From assembly GCF_014189535.1 (NCBI RefSeq), contig NZ_CP050308.1, forward strand, positions 3,647,001 to 3,711,000: a stretch of DNA of 64,000 nt, in the 5' to 3' direction. This document shows positions 8,646 through 15,503 of the stretch, piece by piece (the stretch's first letter is position 1; the number at the start of each line of letters is the position of its first letter). The position numbers and the translations under genes were made by a program. This DNA is from Rhizobium lusitanum (GTDB taxonomy: Bacteria; Pseudomonadota; Alphaproteobacteria; Rhizobiales; Rhizobiaceae). The notes under the pieces are model-generated. The model ran no database searches and was not told where the DNA came from. It saw only the letters and a program-made list of their open reading frames with translations.

Positions 8646-9700
8646 CAGCGATGAGCCTCGGCGACCGCCGTGACCCTGTCGCCGCGCTCATACCAGCTCT
8701 TGGATCTGTTCACGATCCAGACAACGGTAAGCATGACCGGCACTTCGATCAGTACGCCGACAACGGTGGCGAGTGCTGCGCCGGAATGGAAGCCGAATAG
8801 GCTGATTGCGGCAGCAACGGCGAGTTCGAAGAAGTTCGAGGCTCCGATCAGCGCGGAAGGGCCGGCAACGCAATGCTGTTCGCCGGCAATACGGTTCAGC
8901 AGATAGGCGAGCCCCGCATTGAAATAGACCTGGATCAGGATTGGCACCGCAAGGAGCGCGATGACCAGCGGTTGCGCAACAATCTCTCCGCCCTGGAAGC
9001 CGAACAGCAGCACCAGCGTCGCCAGCAGCGCCACGAGCGAGACCGGGCCGAGCTTGGCCAGGAGCCGGTCGAGAGCGCGTTGCCCGCCCGAGGCAAGCAA
9101 TCGGCGTCGCAAGAGCTGCGCTATGATCACTGGAATGACGATGTAGAGTACGACCGACAGCGCAAGCGTGCCCCATGGCACGGTGATGGCGGAAAGGCCG
9201 AGCAGCAGGCCGACCAGCGGCGCGAAGGCGACGACCATGATGGCGTCGTTGAGCGCCACCTGGCTCAGCGTGAAATGCGGTTCGCCTTTGGTCAGGTTCG
9301 ACCAGACAAACACCATGGCGGTGCAAGGCGCGGCGGCAAGGATGATCAGCCCGGCGATATAGCTGTCGATCTGGCCGGCCGGCAGATAGGGCCGGAATAG
9401 CCAACCGATAAACAGCCAGCCGAGCAGTGCCATCGAGAAGGGTTTTACCGCCCAGTTGATGAACAGCGTCACGCCGATGCCGCGCCAATGGCGGCCGACT
9501 TCTCCAAGGGCGCCGAAGTCGATCTTCAGCAGCATCGGAATGACCATCAGCCAGATCAGCACGGCAACCGGCAGGTTAACCCGGGCAATCTCGGCCGCGC
9601 CGACGGCCTGGAATGCGCCGGGCATGACATGCCCAAGCGCGATACCGACGACAATGCAAAGGGCGACCCAGAGAGTGAGATAGCGTTCAAAGATTGACAC
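8645..9700 (-). CDS. acr3: ACR3-family arsenite efflux permease
   Basis: A 351-residue inner membrane protein with about ten transmembrane helices. The motif AAPCTAMVFVWSNLTKG holds the cysteine that is essential in ACR3 transporters, and ALNDAIMVVAFAPLVGLLLG is typical of the family. It exports the arsenite made by ArsC. The start is GTG at 9700, preceded by GAGGAG that overlaps the arsC stop, so the two genes are tightly coupled. It is of the ACR3 type and not the ArsB type. Confidence 0.95.
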   Translation of the reverse strand: MSIFERYLTLWVALCIVVGIALGHVMPGAFQAVGAAEIARVNLPVAVLIWLMVIPMLLKIDFGALGEVGRHWRGIGVTLFINWAVKPFSMALLGWLFIGWLFRPYLPAGQIDSYIAGLIILAAAPCTAMVFVWSNLTKGEPHFTLSQVALNDAIMVVAFAPLVGLLLGLSAITVPWGTLALSVVLYIVIPVIIAQLLRRRLLASGGQRALDRLLAKLGPVSLVALLATLVLLFGFQGGEIVAQPLVIALLAVPILIQVYFNAGLAYLLNRIAGEQHCVAGPSALIGASNFFELAVAAAISLFGFHSGAALATVVGVLIEVPVMLTVVWIVNRSKSWYERGDRVTAVAEAHR

Positions 9701-9709
9701 GATGTCTCC

Positions 9710-10135
9710 TCACGCCGTCGCAACGCGGCGGCCGCGCTCGTCGACGATGCGTTCGCCGTCCTCCTTGAAGAACTCGCCGAGCTGGGGAGGCAGCAGATCG
9801 AGAGCCTCTTCAGACGGACGGCAGAGCTTCACACCTTTCGGGCTGACCACGATCGGTCGGTTGATCAGGATGGGATGCTGCATTATGGCGTCGAGAAGCT
9901 GGTCGTCCGTCAGGTTCGGATCGCCAAGGTTGATATCGGCATAGGGCGTACCCTTCTCCCGCAACAACTCGCGGGTGGCTATTCCCATCCGTGCTATCAG
10001 CTGTATCAGCATCGCGCGCGACGGCGGCGTCTTCAGATACTCGATGACGTGCGGCTCGATGCCGGCATTGCGGATCAGCGCCACCGTGTTGCGCGAGGTG
10101 CCGCAGTCGGGGTTGTGATAAATGATGACATCCAT
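9710..10135 (-). CDS. arsC: glutaredoxin-coupled arsenate reductase
   Basis: A 141-residue ArsC of the E. coli plasmid R773 type, which reduces arsenate to arsenite with glutathione and glutaredoxin. The catalytic Cys11 lies in HNPDCGTSRNT, and the arginines that hold arsenate are in INRPIVV and KLCRPSE. The ATG at 10135 gives the normal family start; an in-frame GTG at 10147 is less likely. It is the second gene of arsR-arsC-acr3-MFS. Confidence 0.95.
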   Translation of the reverse strand: MDVIIYHNPDCGTSRNTVALIRNAGIEPHVIEYLKTPPSRAMLIQLIARMGIATRELLREKGTPYADINLGDPNLTDDQLLDAIMQHPILINRPIVVSPKGVKLCRPSEEALDLLPPQLGEFFKEDGERIVDERGRRVATA

Positions 10136-10222
10136 GATCTGTCTCACTTTGCTTTGTGCGAAGGCGCGTCTGTGCCTTCGAATTGGGCGATTTCATTGAA
10201 GATGCGGCCCGATTGATGGGAA

Positions 10223-10585
10223 TCATGCATGGGCGACGTCCGACTTGGGCTGGCAGCAGGAGGTTAGCGCCGCGAAGGCCGGGCTGCACACGTCGGGATG
10301 GCCCTGGCAGCAGTCGCGCATGAGGAATTCGATGAGACCGGAGAGCGCGGGGTAGGCGGCGGTGTAGATGATCGAGCGACCTTCGCGGCGGGACTCGACC
10401 AATCCGGCATGTTCGAGATGGCCCAGATGGAAGGACATGCGCGAGGAGGACGCGCCGTCCATGGCCTCGCCGATCGAGCCGGCCGGCAACCCTTCAGGTC
10501 CGGCCGTCACCAGCAGGCGGACGATTCGCAGTCGTGTCTCCTGCGAGAGCGCCGCAAAAGCGTCGAGGGCTTGCTTTTCGTTCAT
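10223..10585 (-). CDS. arsR: ArsR-family arsenite-responsive repressor
   Basis: A 120-residue winged-helix repressor. The DNA-reading helix is near residues 46-62 (SSSRMSFHLGHLEHAG). The classic CVC metal site of E. coli ArsR is absent; instead cysteines 92, 93 and 100, plus 110 and 111, cluster at the C terminus, like Cys95/96/102 of the Acidithiobacillus ferrooxidans ArsR. GAGGAA precedes the start. It heads the ars operon and faces the DUF6428-type gene across a 46-bp gap that holds its probable operator. Confidence 0.95.
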   Translation of the reverse strand: MNEKQALDAFAALSQETRLRIVRLLVTAGPEGLPAGSIGEAMDGASSSRMSFHLGHLEHAGLVESRREGRSIIYTAAYPALSGLIEFLMRDCCQGHPDVCSPAFAALTSCCQPKSDVAHA

Positions 10586-10596
10586 TATTTCCTCAA

Positions 10597-10618
10597 TATC
10601 TCAAGAGTAGTTGAGATA
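10597..10618. promoter_or_regulatory. probable ArsR operator in the divergent promoter
   Basis: A perfect inverted repeat, TATCTCAA-N6-TTGAGATA, with arms at 10597-10604 and 10611-10618. It occupies about half of the 46 bases between the start codons of arsR and the divergent gene at 10632. ArsR proteins bind such TCAA-N6-TTGA dyads, so one site could control both transcripts. Confidence 0.75.
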
Positions 10619-10631
10619 AAGTTATATCAAG

Positions 10632-11156
10632 ATGAATGACGACGCCAGACCCTTGGAGACGGAGTTTCACGGCGACGCCTCGCTCGGCGCGCTTTTGGCG
10701 GCATTGGAGCCCCATGTCGGGAAAGAACTGTTGATCGATTATGGCGGGCGGATGATCCGGCCCGGCTATCACATCACCGAGATCAAGGCCGGCTCGTTCG
10801 TTACGCTGGACTGCGGTGGAAACCCCGATGCCTGGCAGGAGACGATTCTACAGATCGAGGATATCGCTCAAGAGGCCGAGGGCGGCTATTTGTCGGTCGA
10901 CAAATTTCGGGCGATCCTCGATCAGGTTGCCCAGCGGGTCGAGCTTGATGCCGGTGCGCGGCTCACCTTCGAGGTGGGGCCTCCGGCCGCCGCCATGCAG
11001 ATTTTCGATGTTGATGGGCTGCGTATGGAGGCCGGTCGCGTCATATTGCGGCTCGTCGCTCGCTCGGCAATCTGTAAGCCAAGGCATCGGGTAAGGCAGG
11101 AGGCGGCCACATGCTGTGGTCCCAAGTCGGCTGGCAAGGACTGCTGCGCGGCCTAA
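10632..11156 (+). CDS. DUF6428-type protein with cysteine-rich tail, divergent from arsR
   Basis: A 174-residue cytoplasmic protein without signal peptide or membrane segment. It resembles the DUF6428 family, which I know as an uncharacterised neighbour of arsR genes; conserved-looking parts are PGYHITEIK, FVTLDCGG and DAWQETILQ. The C terminus carries two cysteine pairs, Cys161-Cys162 and Cys171-Cys172, after Cys148, which resembles the thiol tail of the adjacent ArsR. No clear ribosome site precedes the ATG, whose leader must be very short. A role in arsenite binding, buffering or delivery is inference. The family name is from memory. Confidence 0.75.
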   Translation: MNDDARPLETEFHGDASLGALLAALEPHVGKELLIDYGGRMIRPGYHITEIKAGSFVTLDCGGNPDAWQETILQIEDIAQEAEGGYLSVDKFRAILDQVAQRVELDAGARLTFEVGPPAAAMQIFDVDGLRMEAGRVILRLVARSAICKPRHRVRQEAATCCGPKSAGKDCCAA

Positions 11157-11771
11157 AGGTCGAGAGGGTGGTCCTGAAAGGGCATCCATTCCGGCCCCGC
11201 TTCTTCCACTACTAAGCTTTGTCGATCCCATTTTGTCATTCTGGTGCAATCTCGCGGGCGAATAATTCACAAATTGTCGCTTCCCGTCGAATCGGTCGCA
11301 ACAGAATCGACAGAATCGCGTGCTCGTGAGTATCGGTCCGAGACCTCGGAATGGGGTTTGTCCGTTCCTCGCTGTTGAGGTGGGTCGCGGTAAATGTCGG
11401 AAATGGCGCGTGCGGCGTCGTTGATGTCACGGATTTGCCCCGGATCTGCCATGTTGGCAGCCTGCCGCATTTCCATGCCCTATTTAAAATCGGCTCGTAA
11501 GTGCCGGTACATTAAGGGCTTTCTTAACGAAGTCTAAACAAATGTGGCGCCTGTGTTGCTGACTTGTGTCCTTTCGGCAACAGGAATTGTGTAAGGCTCC
11601 TGTGAAAACCCCTTTCCGGCAAGATGTAGATTGCGTGACAGTTCGCGTCTTGTATTTTCAAATTCGGAAGCGAGGGCGATTGATCGTCCACTTCTTGAAA
11701 CAAGAGGATGGGGCAGGGAATACCTTCGGGTAGTTCTCATTCTCGAATGAAACTTTGACTGGAGGTCAATA
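11157..11771. other. 615-bp leader region before the first porin, no gene seen
   Basis: The frames here are short and do not resemble proteins. The region becomes AT-richer from about 11480, as expected of a promoter for a strongly expressed gene. A small hairpin, CTTCTTG-AAA-CAAGAGG at 11691-11707, lies in the probable untranslated leader, and GGAGG at 11761-11765 is the porin ribosome binding site. I could not pick a promoter with confidence. Confidence 0.5.
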
Positions 11772-12863
11772 ATGAACATCAAGAGCCTTCTTCTCGGCTC
11801 CGCTGCCGCTCTGGTAGCTGTTTCCGGTGCTCATGCAGCTGACGCTATTGTTGCTGCTGAGCCTGAGCCGCTTGAATACGTTCGCATCTGCGATGCATAC
11901 GGCGCTGGTTACTTCTTCATCCCGGGCACGGAAACCTGCCTCAAGATCGGCGGTAAGGTTCGTACCGAAGGTCAGTGGTACGACGCTTACAACCCGAAGA
12001 ATGTTCGCGGCACGCTTTGGCACACCCGCGCCGAACTGCAGCTGCAGACGGCTACGGACACCGAGTATGGTCCGCTGAAGACCAACACGGAAATTCGTTG
12101 GGATTGGCAGGAAGGCGCTTCGACCGGCACTAACCTGTTGCATGCCAGCATCAGCCTCGGCGGCTTCACCGTCGGTAAGGAAGACTCGCAGTACAACGTC
12201 TTTACCGGTTATGCCGGCGACGTCATCAACGACGACGTTGTCTATGACGGCCCGTACGAACTCAACCAGATCACCTACAACTACGACGCCGGCAACGGCT
12301 TCACGGCTGTAATCTCGCTGGAAGACAGCAACTCTGGTACGGTTGGCACGAACACCGACGGTACTCCTAAGTATGCTACCGGTGCAAACGGCGAAAACAG
12401 CCGCGATCATTACGCTCCTGACGTTGTCGCCGGTGTTGGCTACAAGGCTGGCGCTTGGTCCTTCAAGGTCGTCGGTGGTTATGACTCCATCGTCGAAGAA
12501 GGCGCTGTCAAGGCTCGCGTCGATGCTGACTTCGGTGCTTTCTCGGCCTTCGTTATGGGTGGCTACAACACCGATGGCAACAAGCTGAACAAGTACGCTG
12601 GTGCGGGCAGCAGCGGTGTTGCTGGCGATATCGGCTGGGGTGACTGGGCAGTCTGGGGCGGCGTTGGCGTACCGGTCAACGAAAAGCTGAAGTGGAACCT
12701 GCAGCTCGCCTACACCGACTCCAAGGTCTTCGCTGCTACCACGAACGTCAAGTGGAACCCAGTTAAGAACCTCCTGATCGAGCCGGAAGTATCCTACACC
12801 AACTGGGATTCGATCAACGAAAACCAGTGGGCTGGTATCCTTCGCTTCGAGCGTTCTTTCTAA
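11772..12863 (+). CDS. ropA: RopA-type outer membrane porin, first copy
   Basis: A 363-residue outer membrane protein of the alphaproteobacterial porin family. The signal peptide is MNIKSLLLGSAAALVAVSGAHA, cleaved before ADAIVAAEP. The mature start EPLEYVRICDAYGAGYFFIPGTETCLKIGG has the two cysteines usual in rhizobial porins, and the chain ends in a beta-strand with terminal Phe (ILRFERSF), as needed for assembly. A typical length is 340-380 residues. GGAGG is ideally placed. A strong terminator follows. The second copy is 473 bases downstream. Confidence 0.95.
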   Translation: MNIKSLLLGSAAALVAVSGAHAADAIVAAEPEPLEYVRICDAYGAGYFFIPGTETCLKIGGKVRTEGQWYDAYNPKNVRGTLWHTRAELQLQTATDTEYGPLKTNTEIRWDWQEGASTGTNLLHASISLGGFTVGKEDSQYNVFTGYAGDVINDDVVYDGPYELNQITYNYDAGNGFTAVISLEDSNSGTVGTNTDGTPKYATGANGENSRDHYAPDVVAGVGYKAGAWSFKVVGGYDSIVEEGAVKARVDADFGAFSAFVMGGYNTDGNKLNKYAGAGSSGVAGDIGWGDWAVWGGVGVPVNEKLKWNLQLAYTDSKVFAATTNVKWNPVKNLLIEPEVSYTNWDSINENQWAGILRFERSF

Positions 12864-12910
12864 TCTGATTTGACTCCGGTCATAATCTGATTTGTCACGC
12901 AGGTGACGAA

Positions 12911-12938
12911 AAGCCCGGCTTTCGAGCCGGGCTTTTTG
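12911..12938 (+). terminator. rho-independent terminator of the first porin
   Basis: AAGCCCGGCT (12911-12920), a TTCG loop, then AGCCGGGCTT (12925-12934) and a T run. It is a ten-base perfect stem closed by a stable tetraloop. Confidence 0.93.
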
Positions 12939-13336
12939 CGTTTCGGAGCATAGTCGATCGCCACCTATTTCCGGGATTAGAGGGCGTTTTACTTATTTAA
13001 TGTATTAGTTTTGAATAATTAGAGACGGCTCCATAACTGGAGAGTCCAGGGAAAGTAATATCAGGTAAGGACGACGGCGAGCTCCGTCATTTCATGTGAC
13101 AATTTTGCGACGTGATTTTTGTGCAACGCAAAATTCGAAACAAGCGTCACATACGCTCATAGTTTATCTCTGATATTGCTCTGAAAAATTCGATCTGTAG
13201 GTTCGCAAATCAGAAGCGAGGCTTACGGTTTCGTTTCTCCCAGATCAGGGGTCAACTTTGAACGCAAGGTGGGGTGGGGCACGTCGTTTTTCGGCGCGAA
13301 ATCTCTTACCTAATTAATATTAGAACTGGAGTTACC
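12939..13336. other. region between the porins, no gene seen
   Basis: An AT-rich stretch at 12980-13025 and 13100-13200 is followed by the second porin's ribosome site GGAG at 13328-13331. It is long enough for its own promoter, so the copies are probably separate transcription units. Its sequence is not obviously similar to the region before the first porin, which suggests separate regulation of the copies. Confidence 0.45.
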
Positions 13337-14404
13337 ATGAACATCAAGAGCCTTCTTCTCGGCTCCGCTGCTGCGCTGGCAGCAGTTTCCGGTGCTCATG
13401 CAGCCGACGCTATCGTCGCTGCCGAGCCCGAGCCGCTTGAATACGTTCGCATTTGCGACGCCTATGGCGCCGGCTATTTCTTTATTCCAGGTACCGAAAC
13501 CTGCCTCAAGATCGGCGGCATGGTTCGTACCGAAGGTGGCTGGTACAATGCTTACAAGGCTGGCCAGGAAGCCGGTGAACGCGGTACCTATTGGCATACC
13601 CGCGCCGAGCTGAGACTTGCCACTGCATCGGATACGGAATACGGTCCGTTGAAGACCAGCACGGTCTATCGCCTCGACTGGAACGACGGCAACTCCACCA
13701 GCAGCAAGCTGCTCTGGGCCAATATCAGCCTCGGTGGCTTCCTCGTTGGTAAGAACGATTCGGTCTACTCGACCTTCCTCGGCTATGCCGGCGACGTCAT
13801 CAACGACGACGTCATCGAGTATGGTATCAATGGCGGCGACGAGCTAAACCAGCTCACCTACAACTATGATGCCGGCAACGGCTTCACCGCTGTAATCTCG
13901 CTGGAAGATTCCAATTCCGGCACGGGCGCAACCGGTGCAAATGGCGAAAACAGCTCCGACCACTATGCTCCGGATGTTGTCGCTGGTGCTGGCTACAAGG
14001 CCGGCGCATGGCAGTTCCGCGTCGTCGGTGGCTACGACTCCATCGTTGAAGAAGGCGCTGTCAAGGCTCGCGTTGACGCTGACTTCGGCATTCTTACCGC
14101 TTTCGTCATGGGTGGCTACAACACCGATGGCAACAAGCTCAACAAGTATGCTGGCGCAGGCGGAGATGGTCTCGGCTGGGGTGACTGGGCTGTCTGGGGC
14201 GGCGTTGGCGTTCCGGTTAACGACAAGCTGAAGTGGAACCTGCAGCTTTCCTATGACGACGTGAAGACTTTCGCTGCGACGACGAACGTCAAGTTCAACC
14301 CTGTCAAGGACCTGCTGATCGAGCCGGAATTGACCTACGTGAACTATGACGCCGCCAACAAGGATACCTGGGCTGGTATCCTCCGCTTCCAGCGTACCTT
14401 CTAA
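13337..14404 (+). CDS. ropA: RopA-type outer membrane porin, second copy
   Basis: A 355-residue porin, a close paralogue of the gene at 11772. The first 55 residues are almost identical, including the signal peptide, and so are the blocks GYAGDVINDDV, TYNYDAGNGFTAVISLEDSNSGT and VVGGYDSIVEEGAVKARVDADFG. Differences concentrate in three loops (after GGWYNAYKA, around YGINGGDELNQ, and after NSGT), the surface-exposed parts of a porin. It ends ILRFQRTF. The ATG at 13337 matches the first copy; an upstream in-frame start at 13274 would spoil the signal peptide. Confidence 0.94.
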   Translation: MNIKSLLLGSAAALAAVSGAHAADAIVAAEPEPLEYVRICDAYGAGYFFIPGTETCLKIGGMVRTEGGWYNAYKAGQEAGERGTYWHTRAELRLATASDTEYGPLKTSTVYRLDWNDGNSTSSKLLWANISLGGFLVGKNDSVYSTFLGYAGDVINDDVIEYGINGGDELNQLTYNYDAGNGFTAVISLEDSNSGTGATGANGENSSDHYAPDVVAGAGYKAGAWQFRVVGGYDSIVEEGAVKARVDADFGILTAFVMGGYNTDGNKLNKYAGAGGDGLGWGDWAVWGGVGVPVNDKLKWNLQLSYDDVKTFAATTNVKFNPVKDLLIEPELTYVNYDAANKDTWAGILRFQRTF

Positions 14405-14465
14405 TTCGGTTCGTAGAACCGGATTTGATATAGCTCATATTCTGATCTGACCTCCGATCAGAAGG

Positions 14466-14505
14466 AAATGGCCCGGTTTTCCCAACCGGGCCATTTCTGT
14501 TTTTG
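14466..14505 (+). terminator. rho-independent terminator of the second porin
   Basis: A 13-base perfect stem, AAATGGCCCGGTT (14466-14478) with AACCGGGCCATTT (14484-14496), then CTGTTTTT. It lies between convergent genes and may also stop transcription of the hydrolase from the other side. Confidence 0.93.
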
Positions 14506-14528
14506 CCCTGAGTTCGCGTCGCGCAGGC

Positions 14529-15419
14529 TCAGGTCGTCGAGAGGAAATTCTTGATCGCGGCCGGAATATCCTCGAGATGCAGGATCGGCGCATGTCCTTG
14601 CCCGAGGGCAGTCTTTGTCGTCGCGCCGGAGTGGCGCCTTGCCATTTCCTCGACTGTTGCGGTCGTCAGCAGTTTGGAGTTTTCCCCGCGAATCACCATC
14701 AGCGGGATATCTCGGAATGCCTCGAATTGCGGCCACAGATCCGGAAGTGGCGCCTCGAGGTCCAGCGCCTGCATTTGCGTTGCAATGGCGGGGTCATAAT
14801 CGGCGGTGATTCTTCCATCTTTTACGGTGTAGATCGCCTGCGCCATGTCGCCCCAATCTTCCTCCACAAGCGCGGTGAAGGCCTGGGCGTGATTTTCCCG
14901 CAGAATATCGACGGCCTCGCTCCAGTCGGCCGGCTTTCGGTCGCGGTTCAGATAGTCGCGGATATCGCCAAGCCCTTCTTTCTCCAGAGCGGGGCCGATA
15001 TCGTTGAGTATGACCGCTTTCAGAATATCCGGCTGGCTGGCTGCGAGGATGTGCAGGACGAGGCCGCCGCGCGACGTGCCGATAAAGGCGGCCTCGGATA
15101 CGTCGAGTGCTGCACACATGACAAGCACGTCCTGGGCTTCCAAAGCGAGATTATAGTGGCTCTTGTCATCATCCCAGGCCGACAATCCACGACCGCGAGC
15201 ATCGAGCGTAACGACCCTGCGTGGCGTAATCGGATCGCGGGATAAAAGCAGCGCCAACTGATGAAAATCCCGCGAATTGCGGGTCAGTCCCGGCAGGCAG
15301 ATGATGGGTGGTAGGCCGGAAACAGATGAGCCGCCGCCGTAATCACGCGCATAGAGCCTCAGGCCGTCTGGCGTCGAGATCGTTCTGACTACAAAGCCGC
15401 TTTCATCGTCACTGTTCAT
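14529..15419 (-). CDS. alpha/beta hydrolase
   Basis: A 296-residue serine hydrolase fold. The nucleophile elbow is GTSRGG with serine near residue 117, the oxyanion region is PPIICLPGLTRNSRDF, and the histidine is near the end in GQGHAPILHLED. No signal peptide is seen in the chosen form. The ATG at 15419 follows GAGGGA; a GTG-type start at 15464 would add fifteen poorly conserved residues. The substrate cannot be told. It is convergent with the porin and close behind the lytic transglycosylase gene. Confidence 0.85.
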   Translation of the reverse strand: MNSDDESGFVVRTISTPDGLRLYARDYGGGSSVSGLPPIICLPGLTRNSRDFHQLALLLSRDPITPRRVVTLDARGRGLSAWDDDKSHYNLALEAQDVLVMCAALDVSEAAFIGTSRGGLVLHILAASQPDILKAVILNDIGPALEKEGLGDIRDYLNRDRKPADWSEAVDILRENHAQAFTALVEEDWGDMAQAIYTVKDGRITADYDPAIATQMQALDLEAPLPDLWPQFEAFRDIPLMVIRGENSKLLTTATVEEMARRHSGATTKTALGQGHAPILHLEDIPAAIKNFLSTT

Positions 15420-15503
15420 GGATGATCCCTCGTGGATGATGGTCCAAGAGGGATGTAACGCCATTTTGCAGTCCTGGACAATCGCACTTGCGAGGGAGGA
15501 ACT

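Noticed and set aside
11534..11782. 82-codon minus-strand frame before the first porin
   Set aside because: It overlaps the porin start and ribosome site and has no recognisable content.
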